A DNA stretch of 64,000 bases from Emiliania huxleyi CCMP1516 (taxonomy: Eukaryota; Haptophyta; Isochrysidales; Noelaerhabdaceae): contig NW_005200600.1 of the NCBI RefSeq assembly GCF_000372725.1, forward strand, positions 918,569 to 982,568, written 5' to 3'. A model generated the notes under the pieces. The model did not search any database. It worked only from the letters and a program-made list of their open reading frames with translations, and was not told the origin of the DNA. The translations under genes and the position numbers were made by a program. Positions 43,562 through 54,831 of the stretch are shown piece after piece; within the stretch, counting starts at the first letter, position 1, and each line of letters begins with the position of its first letter.

Positions 43562-43930
43562 GCTGTTCATTCACACCAACTAGGGAAACATCCACGGTTC
43601 CCTGGGGTCGTCGTGAATAAACGAGTATGCCGAGCGGTGAAAACAGACAGGCGGGGGGGGAGATCCTCTAGCTTGCCCCCTCCTGCCGGGCATGAGTCCA
43701 AGCAACCCCTGCCTAGACGAGTACAGCTAAAGAGTACCTGGGTGGGGCTCCGGCCCTCCCTGTGGGGGACCGTGAACATCTTTGGCTTGTGAGCCAGGAA
43801 AAGGGTTGGAGTCCAAGAGGCGCTGTTCATTCACACCAACTAGGGAATATATCCACGGTTCCCTGGGGTCGTCGTGAATAAACGAGTATGGTGTATGCCG
43901 AGCCGGTGATAACAGATACGAGAGGCGCGG
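43562..43930. repeat. Direct repeat pair about 110 bp, 260 bp apart
   Basis: CTGTTCATTCACACCAACTA followed by a conserved 90-base tail (TCCACGGTTCCCTGGGGTCG, AATAAACGAGTATG) occurs at about 43562-43670 and 43822-43930. The leading GAGGCGCTGTTCATTCAC is related to the intron hairpin core, and a third short copy starts at 43215. Confidence 0.85.
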
Positions 43931-44025
43931 GGGGGGGGGGGGAGCTGTTTCCCTGGTGTCGTATGCGAGGTTCTTGTTCCGGTTTGTTGTAAAATTCTTG
44001 TTCCTTATCACCTATCTGGAGAGTC

Positions 44026-44265
44026 GTGATAGACTTGGACCACCAAGAGCTGGCTGGGGCTGCAGAAGCAGCGCATCTCAGTCGTTCTTCACACGGCCAT
44101 CGCAGAGCAGATTGTGAATGAGCTTGCCTGCGGCGAGGGCGGTCGAGTGCACGGAGCTAAGTGCCTCGCCGTCCTCGCGGGAGTCGCTTAGGCGGCTCCC
44201 GTGGTGTACCTGTGTTAGTGCCAGTGCGCGCCAGTCCCGTGCCTAGTGTCGTGCGAGGGAGTTTG
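44026..44265 (+). repeat. Dispersed repeat Z, copy 3, with coding-like leader
   Basis: 44026-44110 matches 32978-33060 almost base for base and encodes WTTKSWLGLQKQRISVVLHT. It runs straight into repeat Z, so one frame reads on through IAEQIVNELACGEGGRVHGA. This shows that repeat Z and the relic at 32352-33109 are parts of one element. Confidence 0.8.
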
Positions 44266-44714
44266 TAAAATTCTTGTTTGGAGCGGGGTTGTGGGGTGGG
44301 GATGTCGGGGTGGGGTGGGACGGGCCATGATTGTCACGGGGGACGGGGCGGGTTTCCCGACCGATGGGTGGCCGGGTGAGGGCCCGAGGGTTGCGGAAGG
44401 CACGCGGCGGGGTCGGCGGGCTCGGCGTCGTCGCCGAGCCCGGCCCGACCGCCGCCACCGGGGCCGCCGCGCCGTAGAGCGGCTCCTCGGTCTTCCTACC
44501 GGCGATGCACGCGGCCGCGCTTGGAGGCGCTCGCTGCTCGGCCGCGCGGGGCTGGCTGACTCGCCCGCTGGGAAGGTGGGAGGGGTTTGCGGCGGGGCCC
44601 CCATCGGCCATGGCAGGCCGAGCAGGCTCAGCATTAGGAATTCTGGTGAGCCCCCGCTTTTTCCGGATTCCGCGCGATCATTTCGTCCGTCCAATCGATA
44701 GAAGCGCCGGATCG

Positions 44715-45770
44715 CCCATGTTAGGGTGCCCACACGACCCAAAAGAAAATAGCTTTCCGCCTCAAAAAGGGACGCACGACCGTGGAGGCAAATCTGATGT
44801 TGGAGTGTTCCAATAGGAGCGAGGCCTCTTCCGTTGGGGGACCGAGTCACTAGGAAACGAGGGTTCCCCATTGTGAGTCGCTCCAGCGCATGACACTGCA
44901 CTTGGCGCCGAGCGGCCGCGGCACAGACCTTGTGCAGGCCTCCCCTCATTGAGTGCACCGGTCCGGACCGATGGCGCTCGGTGTGGAGCAAGTAAGACCC
45001 CCCCCCCCATCGGCGCGCGCCCGACCTTTGAACGGCCCAGGAGCACCAAGAGGATTCCTCATGGCTGCACTCAAGTGGGCTTCGACCGGCCTCGGCTGGG
45101 GGGGCGGGTTGTCCCGGCTGCGGACGCCTTCTGCAGCCCCCTGGGCGTGACTCAGCACCCAAAACTGCCCCTCGGCGGCATACAGCACTGCCAGCCAGCC
45201 TCTTTCTCCTCCTCAAGGGCTGTACTATGGCCATATTGCGCCGCCTCCTACTGGCAGCCGGGCGGGCGCGCGCCGCGCGCGCCTCGGCGCGCGCACGGCT
45301 CGCAAAGTTGGAGCGAGTACTGAGGCGGCTCGATGAGGCGGCCAGGCGGCAGTACTCGCCTCGCAAGGCGCGCACCAGCTGCTCTGGCTGCTGCACCGGC
45401 GGCCGCTGCGCTGGCCGCTGCTGCGCCGGCTGGCGAGCGGTACAGCCGCCGGCGGCCGCTGCACCCGCGCCTTCCCTCGCGGGCGCCGTCGCGCCGCGCG
45501 CGCCCAACTGTGCTGGCCTGGTGCTGGCACACGGCACGCGTCGTCACTCAGCCGCGGAGAACAGGCGGTGCTGTGCGCGAAGCGCGCGCGATCTCGTACT
45601 TTCAAGGCTGGATCCGGCCATTCCAAGGGTATACCTTTGAGAATCCCCAGCGTCCCACCCTCCTAGTCACAATCTCAATATCTCGACTCTCCAACACGAA
45701 GTGCTGCGATGGGGCTTGCGCCATTTCTTTTTTACTTTCTTTTTTGGGCCCTGTGGGCACCCTACCCATG
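44715..45770 (-). mobile_element. TIR element X, copy B (complete)
   Basis: Termini TTAGGGTGCCCACA (44721) and TGTGGGCACCCTA (ending 45764) are inverted repeats continuing imperfectly for about 35 bp. CCCATG flanks both sides (44715-44720 and 45765-45770), a likely target duplication. The centre is GC-rich with an inverted homologue at 18950-19690. There is no transposase, so it is non-autonomous. The 440-codon frame running through it is not a gene. Confidence 0.8.
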
Positions 45771-45884
45771 TTTAGCACACGCACTTTTGCCAGAGCCTCG
45801 TGAATCAATTGGTATTGTGAGATGGGTGTAAAAAGGAACAGGTCTCGGGTGTGACAATATTCGCTGCGCGGTCAAAAATTTCGC

Positions 45885-46815
45885 GCCTGGCGCTCTGGGG
45901 GGAGGCGAGGGCCCTAGGGGGTACCCATGCGGGGGGGAGATGGGGTCCCACAGCCCGCCGCAGGCGCCGATTTTTTTGACATTTATTCTTTTTTCGCGCG
46001 ATTTTTTACTTGTTTTCATGGGAACTCGGCGTACTTGCGGCCATGCTATCACGCCTTGCGACATCCTTTCGGCGCTGCTGACCGTGCCATGCTGCTCAAC
46101 TGACCGCCTGCATAGCTCGCGGCCTTAGTATCCAGCACATTCAGTGACGACTTGATCGTACGGCCAGTAGGAAGGTGTCCTTCCAGCGCGTGCACGCTTC
46201 TGACGCAATGCGCGTCACAAACTGCCTCGGATTGGCTGCTGGCACTCTCGAGGCTATGCCTACACAGCCTCGCGCGCATGGGCAGTCAAGAGGGACCATG
46301 CAGCTTCTCAGGACAGCGCCGGTGCCTCTCTCTTGGACCGGCAAACGTGGTGGTCTCGTGTCACTGATGTGGGACCAGTGCGGCATCGCGCCATCGACAG
46401 CTCTGAACTGCGCCTCACCACTGACCGGGAAGGCCGCCAAGTGGGTCAGCACCGGTCGCACATTGTGGCAGCAGTCAGCAGCGCATGTCTGATAGCTAGA
46501 GCAGCAGCGTCAGGGTCGCAGGGTCGGATCGTGTCAAGCCTCTCGCCCGGCCGGCCGTGTGCAGACGTCGGCCTGTCTGCTGTCTGGAGTGATCTGTCGG
46601 CGGTCAGTACGACCGATCAGGTAGGAGTTTTCTGATGGTCGGAGGGTCTATCTGTATGTACTCCTCGAGATATTTCCAAATCTGCCCTCTGATTAACCTA
46701 GCTTAATCGGGAAGTCGGTGCTAGTGGAGACTAGTGGAGCCGGGGCCCCGTTTCCGCACTGCGGCGCGGCGCACGGTGCCTCCGGGGGCCCCCGCCTCCC
46801 CCCAGAGGCCTGGCG
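45885..46815 (+). mobile_element. TIR element Y, copy B (complete), 8-bp target duplication
   Basis: Element 45893-46807 has termini CTCTGGGGGGAGGCG and its complement and is flanked by GCCTGGCG at 45885-45892 and 46808-46815. An 8-bp duplication is typical of hAT-like cut-and-paste transposons. At 915 bp with no transposase frame, it must be mobilised in trans. Copies A (19692-20074) and C (27172-27638) are truncated or internally deleted. Confidence 0.88.
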
Positions 46816-47319
46816 CGCAACTGGCAGTGCCCATTTTATTTCTTTCTTTTAGTGCCGTGAAAAGAGAAGCAAAAACTCCCATAGGCCATAGCCAGAGCTC
46901 CGGTGTGCACGAAGCTGCACATGTACATGTTCTGTACGGTGTGTACGGGCTACCTACGGCTCTATCTAGCGATCGCGCTCCGCGCTCCGCCAGAGGACGA
47001 TGAGGTGAGAGCGCAGCCGCACGCGCCCGCACGGCAGCACCAGCAGCCGCCAGCACCGAGCACGGCACACTCCACACACAACATGAGCCTTGATATGCCG
47101 TTTCTGATACTCAAAATAAACGCGAGCTCACATAGACACAGATCATGGCGTCGTGCGTCCACACTGACACGATTGTGAATGCCTCGCGGCCACAGCGGCC
47201 GCGCCCTGCGATTCACATCGAATCGCGGGTGCGCCCCGAGCAGGCCAGCGGCAAATCAACCAGACGCGGCGGCGGCACGGCGCGGCGGGACCCCAACCCA
47301 AGGCGGCGGTTCGAACCTT
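46816..47319. other. Intergenic region downstream of COPB2, no gene seen
   Basis: Contains a T-rich stretch (46838-46852) and mixed sequence with no frame I would support. Confidence 0.4.
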
Positions 47320-47525
47320 TCAGAAGGAGTTGAGCTCGGCGTCCAGCTCCGCGTCGAGGTCGGCGTCGAGGTCGGTGGAGGCGCCGTGCTCCGCGGCGGC
47401 CTCCCCCTCCCCCACCCCCTCTAGCGCCTCCTCAAACGGCTCCTCCGCCCCGCCCTCCGCCGCCGGCTCCGGCGCCGGCGGCTCCGGCTCCTCCGGCGGC
47501 TCCTCCGGCGGGGGTGCAGCCGCCT

Positions 47526-47563
<38 letters not shown>

Positions 47564-50500
47564 TCCGCCTTCGCCTCCGCCTCCGCCGCCGCCTGCGCCG
47601 CCTGCGCCGCCGCCTCCTCCTCCTCCGCCGCCGCCGCCGCGTCCGGCTCGTCGCCCAGCGGACTCTCCTCCTCCGGCTCTGCAGGTGCAGCCTCTTCTGC
47701 AGGAGCAGCCTGCGAGGGCGGTGGAGCGAGGGTGAGTCGGGGGGGAGTGGCGTGGGGAGTGCAGGGAGGCGCCGTGAAGGAAAGAAGGGGGCGCGAGGGA
47801 GGAGAGTGCGATGCGCGAGGGACGCGTGCGCCGCAACGCGTGAGAGGCGCCGTGGCGAGCGCGCGGGGCGGGGGGGCGGCCCGAGTTTGCGACGAATCTC
47901 GGGCGCATCTCGGGCGCATCTCGCGCCTCCGCCTCGGGCGGCGGCATCGCCTCGCCCTGCGCCTCGAGCTGCTTGACGTGCTCCAGCAGGTCCGACTCGT
48001 TGTCCGCCGCGTGGTCGAGGTAGATGGAGGCGGGCGCCTGGGGGGGGAGGGAAGGGGCTGAAACGGGGCGTGGGTACGGTGCGGTGCGGCGCTGCGCGTG
48101 TGTCTCGAGGGGCCGGGCGGGTGTGCGTCTGTGGTGGGTGTGGCCGCGGCCGGTAGGGACTGCGAGGCGATGGGTGTGGCAGCGCCTCGAGTCAGGGAAG
48201 CGCGCGGCCACAAAAGGGGCCCCTCTGCGCCACGGATGAAGGCGCCGCGCCCATGCGTGTGGGTTGCGCGGGCACAGGGAGGTGGCGCAAAGGCGGGAGG
48301 AAAGTGCGATCTCGGCGCGATCTCGGTCGGGTCTCGGCGCATGCCTCGTGCAGCTGGTTCTCGCCGAGCCACGCCTCGGCCTTGAGGGCGAGCTCGAGGC
48401 CGTCGAAGAGGTTCGGGTAGTCGGCCGGGTCAGCAATCGACTCGGCCGCCTTCGGGTTCACCTCGCGCAGCTGCTCCTTCCACAAGCCGACCATGCGGCT
48501 CGTCTGGCTGGGCGTGTACGTGCGCGCGAGGAAAGCCGCCTCGGGGGCGCGTCCGGCGGAGAGTAGCAGCTCGAGGCACTCTGTTGGGCGGCCGCGCAGG
48601 AAGGAGCAGAGGAAGGAGACGTTGAGCTTGCCCTTCTTGCGCGACAGCTCCGCGAGCTTGTCGATCCCCTCGGCGTGCCCCGTCGACGAGTACAGCAGCA
48701 GCAGCCCGCCCAAGTCAGCCGCGCGCACGAGGCACTCCTCGGCGAGCCTCAGGTCGGCGGCGTGCAGCGCCATGTCGCCGAGCTGCTTCCAGCGGGCCTC
48801 GGACGGTTGCTGCGTCGTGATGTCGTACGCAGTCTGCAGCTTGCCCAAGTGCACGGCGAGCTCGAAGCGGTGCTCCGGGTCGGTGGCGACGGCGAGCGCC
48901 TCCTCCTTGAAGCCCTGCGCCTCGAGGAAGCGCGCGATCCGGTTGTGCTCCGACTGCGGGATCGACGGCAGGATGGCGGCCGCCTGCGGGGGAGACGGTT
49001 CCGAGAAGGCTCCGAGAAGGCTCCGAGAGGCCTCCCGGGGGGGGGGGTGAGGGCGGGGCCGCGGCCACCTCGACAAAGTCGCGCCGCACGACGGCGGTCT
49101 GGTAGTTTAGCACGGAGAGGAGCAGCTGGTACGAGACGACGGCGTAGTCGCGGTCGAGCAGGTAGATCCGGTTCTCCTTTGGCAGGTAGCCCACGATGTG
49201 CAGAGGCCGGTCGAGGTGCTGCAGCGTCACCACCTCGCCGCCGACGGTGTAGTTGAGCCGGCCCGCCTTGGTCGTGTAAACCAGGCACTCCCCCACCCAC
49301 ACGCAGGTGCGCACCTGCTCGCTCACCTCGTGCACGAGCTCGAACGCCTCGTCCACCCCCTCCTCGCCGATCGGCTGGCCCGACTCGAGCGCGGCGAAGG
49401 CGACGTCGCGCGAGTAGCGCAGCAGGAAGAGCGAGTCCTCGCACACGAGGACGACCAGCTCGCCGCTCTCAGACCACTTCACCTCCTTGGGCTGCACGTC
49501 GATCCTCCGCACGAGGCGGCACTCGACCCAGTCGAAGAAGAAGGTCACCTCGCCCGACCGCACGCCGAGCAGCGCCCCGCCGTAGATGGCGTCGGCCTGG
49601 AAGGGCGGCTTGAAGGTTCGCGTCTCCTTGAAGTTCTTGAAGAGCTTGATCAGCACCGCCGACTCGCGCACCGCGTAGTCGCCCGAGTCGAGCGCCCACA
49701 CAAAGTCGAGCGCCGAGCCGAACGCCTTCTTGCGCCACGCGAGCGCCGTGTAGATGATGTACTCGCCGTCGCCCGTCACGACGGCGAAGCGGCCGTTGGA
49801 GTTGTGCGAGAGCCACTGCGGGTAGATCTCGCACACGTCGAGCTCCTTGGACGGGATCATCAGCCGCTCGCCTACAGGGAGGGCTCCGGGAGGGCTCCGG
49901 GAGGGCTCGGCAGCAGCGACTCGGGAACCCTCGGCCGCTCGCCGTCAACGACCTCGTGGCCCTCCACCTTTTTGAGGTCGACGGCGGAGATCTCGTTGTG
50001 CCGCGCGAGGATCATCTTGCCGCTCGAGTCCATCGAGGCGATCGGCTCCTCGTTGCCCAGCTGCACGACGATGGTGCCTACGGGGAGGGCGGTAGAGGGC
50101 TCCTAGGCGGCTCCAAGAGGCTGCTCGCTGCCCTGCAGCACGGCGGCGGCGCCTTCGTCGTACGCGAGCGCGACGTTGTTTGTGCCCTTGAGCGCGGCGA
50201 TGGACCAGCAGCGCTCGTACGCGTAGTTGAAGTTGTACTCCTGCCGGTACGTGTGTGCGTGCCAGATGCGGACGGTGCCGTCCTCGGAGCCGGACAGGAT
50301 GATGGGCAGCTCCGGGTGGCAGCAGACCGCGGCGACGTTGTGGCTGTGCCCCTCCATCGTCTGCACGCACTGCTTGGTCTGGTAGTCCCACACCTTGACC
50401 GTCTGGTCGTCGGCTCCCGAGACAAGGTACGGCCGGTCGCCTGACAAGAGGAACAGCCCGAGTCTCAACAAGAGCGTCAGAAACGGGTCGGAGGTGCGGC

Positions 50501-51691
50501 GGCCGGCGTCGCCTCCGGCAAAGTACTCGACGCAGTTGACGCCCTTCTCGTGGCCCTCGAGCGTGAAGTGGGGCTGCGGCGAGTTGATGCCCCACACCTT
50601 GATCGAGCGGTCGAGCGAGGCAGACGCGAACGTGTTGGAGTCCTTCGGGTTGAAGGCGACCTGCTCTCACAGCCGCAGGTGTGAGGAGGAGGCGGTCCCG
50701 CAGGCGCCGCCCTCCTCGCGGCGGGCTTGCCATCATGACGTAGTGGGTGTGGCCCTCGAAGGTGAGCGGGTTGGCCCAGCCCTTGTCCCAATCCCACAGC
50801 CGGATCGTCATGTCGTCCGACGACGAGAGCACCAGCGGCTGCGGCGGCGAGAGGGCGGCGGCGGTGAGGGCGGCGGCGGCGAGAGGGCGGCGGTGAGGGT
50901 GGTGGGGAGGAAGAAGGGAGGAGGCAGGAGGGAGTGGGGTGGCTAGGGACGGGCAGCAACGGATAGCGCGAGGAGAGAGGTGGATGGGGGCGGGCGGCAG
51001 CGGCGAGGCTGCTGTGCCTGCGACGGGTGCACCGCGATGCAGCGGATATAGTCCGAGTGCGCCTCAAACACCTGAGAGTGTGGCGAAGAGAGACGGTGAA
51101 GCAGGCTGGTTCGGGTGCCAGCGGACGAGTCAGCCCCCCGCAACGTCTTGCGTCTGGCGGAGAGCCGCACACGTCCCTCTGCAGCGGGTGGGCGAGCTCG
51201 CCTTGATCTTTTCGAGCGTGTTGTAGTTGTACACGCGGATCTGCATGTCGTCGGAGCCAGCGACGATCCACTGCTTCCGCGCCACAAACTTGGCCGACCG
51301 CACCGGCTGGTCCGGCGACACCTCAAACGACTTGACCAGCCCCTGCGTCGTGTGGTTCCAGATAAAGACGTGGCCGTTGTACATGGAGGAGAGCACCCAC
51401 GGCTCGGTCGGGTGAAGGTCGACCGTCTTGACGCGGTCCGACCGCGACGACAGCTTCCGCTGCGGAGGGGCGGGCAGAGAGGTTTGATGCGCGCAGAGAC
51501 GCTGACGCGCGCAGAGAGGCGAGGCAGAGGCGAGACGGAGGCGCGGCGCGGCCGGTGCAGACGCGCGCAGAGAGGTGAGGGAGAGGTGTGGCGCCGCTGC
51601 CGCGCTGGGAGACGGCGAACGCGACTGGACGAGGCACGCGCGACGGCGGCCCGGGTCAGGCGCGCGCCTTGATGTCGAGGCGGAGAGGCAT
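47320..51691 (-). CDS. COPB2: Coatomer subunit beta' (COPI), many exons
   Basis: The start MPLRLDIK (51691-51668) is the family N-terminus and splices to [20 protein letters not shown] (from 51459). WD40 propeller repeats follow: [96 protein letters not shown]. The solenoid follows ([60 protein letters not shown]). The tail is an Ala/Glu-rich linker ending [18 protein letters not shown], like the acidic family end; stop at 47320. Beta' binds KKxx cargo tails and coats Golgi-ER vesicles. Introns include 51460-51667, 50078-50152, 49872-49942 and 48984-49068. The long EA/PE-rich insert (about 47360-47720) is longer than in animals. Confidence 0.95.
48984..49068 (-). repeat. COPB2 intron with exon-start copy
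   Basis: The intron (85 bp, GT donor) starts GTGGCCGCGGCCCCGCC; the next exon starts GCGGCCGCCATCCTGCC (12 of 17 match). Splicing gives [20 protein letters not shown]. Confidence 0.82.
49872..49942 (-). repeat. COPB2 intron with exon-start copy
   Basis: The intron (71 bp, GC donor) starts GCGAGCGGCCGAGG; the next exon starts GCGAGCGGCTGATG. Splicing gives [13 protein letters not shown], the conserved family sequence. Confidence 0.88.
50078..50152 (-). repeat. COPB2 intron whose first 35 bases mirror the next exon
   Basis: The intron (75 bp, GC donor) starts GCGCCGCCGTGCTGCAGGGC and the next exon starts GCACCATCGTCGTGCAGCTG. With small gaps the similarity runs on through GAGCAGCC / GAGGAGCC. 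Even the translations align ([12 protein letters not shown] versus [12 protein letters not shown]). Family identity shows that only the second is exon. Confidence 0.85.
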
Positions 51692-52050
51692 CGTGCCGGC
51701 AGCCGCGCGGGTGTAGGGCTCGCTCTCGGCACAGAGCGCGGAGCGCTGTGCCAAACGCCGCTGTCGCACTACTTGTGGCAAGAAGAAATCCCAGGTGGTT
51801 GCCAGCAGCCCGCGCCGGGGTCAGCAAGAAAAGAACAGAGAGAGCGCGCGTCGCCTGCGCCGTGCCCAGCAATGGCCGATGCAGCGACGACTCAGCAGGA
51901 GAGTTGAAAGGAAGAAAACCGTGCGAGATGCCTTTCGTGCCCAAATCCCTGTGTGGTGGCGGCGTGCCGTCCTCCCATCCCTCCCTTGGGTTGTCCGTTT
52001 TCTTTCTTTCTTTCTTTCTGTCTCGGGCAATCTCAAAATTGGCGCCTCTC

Positions 52051-52083
<33 letters not shown>

Positions 52084-53190
52084 TGGTGCAGATGCTGCTG
52101 CTGGATGAGACTTATTTATGAAACACTACAGAGAAGGATGAGTGGGAGAGAAACTTCCCGTGCCGCTCGCTGGGCGCGCGCGCGGGCGGCGCCCAGCGCT
52201 CAGCTTCATGAAGGACGCCGTGAATCGTGTGAGTCGTCGCTGCATCGGCCATTGCTGGGCACGGCGCAGGCGACGCGCGCTCTCTCTGTTCTTTTCTTGC
52301 TGACCCCGGCGCGGGCTGCTGGCAATCACATGGGATTTCTTCTTGCCGAAGACAAGTAGTGCGACAGCGGCGTTTAGCACAGCGCTCCCTTGCAACAGCC
52401 CAAAATAACCAACAATACCATAACGCGAGGCGAGCAGGACGAATATGACCCGAGATTGACCCGAGATTGGCCCGAGATCGACCCGAGATTGACCCGAGAT
52501 CGACCCGAGATCGACCCGAGATCGACATGAGATCGACCAGAGGTCGACCCGAGAAGGCCCCTCTGGGGGGCAGATTGACTCAACAAGGCCCCAAAGCCCC
52601 CTCTCTGGGGGACCCCTCCCCCCCCACCCCGAGTGTCCGTGTCCTTCGCGAGTCACCGATGGGGAGCGGGGGGGGGGGGTGCGAAAACGAACAGGGGAGG
52701 CTGGGGAGGGGGGGGTCCACTCTGAAGACAGCCGACCGCGGAGGGGTTTTGTCCCACAGGGTTTTACCCTCCGCGTGAGGATCGGCGCGGCGAGGGGGTA
52801 GGTTCGAATTCGCCGCGCAACATTTCACCCCCACAGGACCCCGCCCTCCCCCCCTCATGGTCCCACCACCTAGAACCCCAACCTTGGCTTCGCACCCTCT
52901 CCTTGCGCAGTGTCCCCCGCTATGTGTCGCCGTTTTCGGGGCACGCAATCCTGTGCAGTCAGGGCAAGTGGGGGCGGGGGGCACTCCCCCTGGTCTGATA
53001 CTGGGGTGTGACTGTCCCTAGTCTCGGAGGGGGGCTTGAAGGTAAGAATATTTTATTTTAGCACAGCGCTCCGCGCTCTGTGCCGAGAGCGAGCCCTACA
53101 CCCGCGCGGCTGCCGGCACGATGCCTCTCCGCCTAGCTCTCCGCCGTCCTCCGACCCTCGACATCAAGGCGCGCGCCTCCGCCTGACCCG
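51665..53190. repeat. Large interrupted palindrome spanning the COPB2 start and promoter
   Basis: The COPB2 upstream region 51665-51905 is present in reverse complement as 52215-52388 plus 53057-53190. The outer arm holds a second ATG (53121) with MPLRL, then a 23-base insertion before LDIKA. The spacer 51906-52214 is normal upstream sequence with T-rich and CTG-rich runs. The insertion at 52389-53056 splits the right arm. The second start cannot lead into COPB2. Confidence 0.85.
52373..53072. mobile_element. 668-bp insertion with 16-bp target duplication
   Basis: TTTAGCACAGCGCTCC occurs at 52373-52388 and 53057-53072 and brackets 52389-53056. The insert has a GACCCGAGATT-type 11-bp minisatellite (about 52441-52550), G-rich and C-rich stretches and an AT-rich end (GTAAGAATATTTTATTTTA). 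A 16-bp duplication suggests retro-insertion rather than cut-and-paste. No protein frame is seen. Confidence 0.7.
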
Positions 53191-53479
53191 GGCCGCCGCC
53201 TCACCCCTCAGCCCTCACACACGCACACGGCACACACGCGCGTGCGTGACGGTGCGGTGGGGAAAATAAACAAAAAAGTGACGAGTTTTGACGACACGGC
53301 GGGGCCGCAACCGAAAAAGGCTAGGAGGGGAGGTCGGGCCTCGCCCGCCCGCCGTACAACCATCGAGAAGCAAACAGGAGAACGGACCGAGCGGGGGGGG
53401 GGACCCAACCGGCGCCGGGGCAGGGAGACCGGGCGGAGGGGTTGATTGGCGACGCCGTCGCCAAGGGGAGTGTGTGTCG

Positions 53480-54795
53480 TCGCGTGTCCTAGGGTCTGGT
53501 GTGTTTACTAGCTCCGAGTAGAGGGGGCGTTCTGCTGCTAGGGGAAACCTCTGGAGCGCGGTACTATCTAACCCTCGGAGACCCGTGTTTATTTTACGGC
53601 CCTTTCGCTGCGAACGCGCACCCCCAGGGCTAGGGCTCTCTTGCCCGCAACCCGATCCCGATCATCCGGCCCGCTGGGTGCGCTCCTCAGAGCTCCCCTG
53701 AGCCCTGGCTGTCAGGCTGTCAGGTGCTGTCAGGTGATCTGTCGGGCTGTCGGGCACTGTCAGGCACTGTCAGGTGCCTCTGTCAGACCAGCTGTCAGGT
53801 GCTGTCAGTGCTGTCAGGTGCTGTCGGGTGCGTGTCTGACAGGCGAGGTGATCTGTAGCTGTCGGGTGCTGTCGGAGCTGTCGGGTGTTGCTGTCAGACG
53901 CTGTCGGAGCTGTCAGAGCTGTCAGGCTGCTGCTGCTGTTAGACGTTGGGCTGTTGCTGTCAGGTGCTGTCAGGTGGTGCTGTCGGGGTGCTGTCAGGCT
54001 CTGACACACATCAGCCACACTTATGACACTATCAAGAGGGCGCTGACTATCAAGGGGGTGCTGACGCCGATGACGCCGGCGGCTACGCAGCTACCCCCCC
54101 TCCTACACGGCGTGATCACGCCGGCGGCGGCGGCCGCCTGGGGAGCGCAGATGGCGGCGCAGAGGCACAGGCGGCGGCGGCGGCACAGACGGCGGCGGCC
54201 ACCCAGACGCCGTAGGCATATGACTGTAGGGCCCCAGAAGGCTAGCTGGTAGCTTCATTTGTAGTAGCACAGCCGCCGGTGCTGGAGAGGGGTCCGCAGA
54301 GGTGGGGCGGGAGGGTTGAAAGAGAGACCCATGACCATCCCATGACTACATGGACATGGACATGGACATGGACCACACTTACATGTCTTTGCATGTAATT
54401 TTGTTACACCCTCATGGGGCACAAGAAAGAGGCTCTACGGGGTCTGTGTACGGTCTGTGCTGCTGTCAGGCTGTCAGCGCTGCTGTCAGGCCACTGTGTG
54501 CTGTCGGGCTGTCAGGCAGCTGTCACAGGCTCTGGCTGTCACGTTAGGGCCTGACAGCGACGGGTCACCTCGCCTGTCAGGCTCTGCTGTCAGGCTGTCA
54601 GATACGTGCTGTCAGACTGTCAGAGAAAGTGCTGTCAGCGCTGTCAGGCTGTCGGGCACTGTCAGGCGCTGTCCGGGGTTTGCTGTCAGTCTGTCAGACC
54701 ACCGCGAGACCAGGGCTCAGGTGAGCCCTCCCCGGCCCTGGTGCCTGGATGTGAGGTTGATGACTGCACTCCAAGTGCTCCAAGTTTTGGGAGCG
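53480..54795 (-). mobile_element. Minisatellite-bearing relative of the 13.2-14.4 kb element
   Basis: Its ends (53480-53710 and 54735-54795) are inverted homologues of 14190-14420 and 14150-14200. The inside differs: two arrays of CTGTCAGGTG/CTGTCAGGC-type units (about 53705-54010 and 54455-54715), with a (ATGGAC)n run at about 54350-54372. The 13.3-kb relative carries CTGTAGAG-type arms in that place. No transposase frame. Confidence 0.7.
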
Positions 54796-54831
54796 GTGAC
54801 CCCACAGGCAATAAAACGTATCTCTCCGCCC

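Noticed and set aside
44215-45537. 440-codon minus-strand frame
   Set aside because: Lies inside element X and its GC-rich inverted repeat; Arg/Ala-rich on every frame, no domain.
47432-48436. 334-codon frame with Gly-rich tract
   Set aside because: Shadow frame of the Ala/Glu-rich COPB2 tail.
53705-54715. CRISPR-like or coding CTGTCAGG array
   Set aside because: Short variable 8-11 bp minisatellite units without spacers; frames through it are artefacts.
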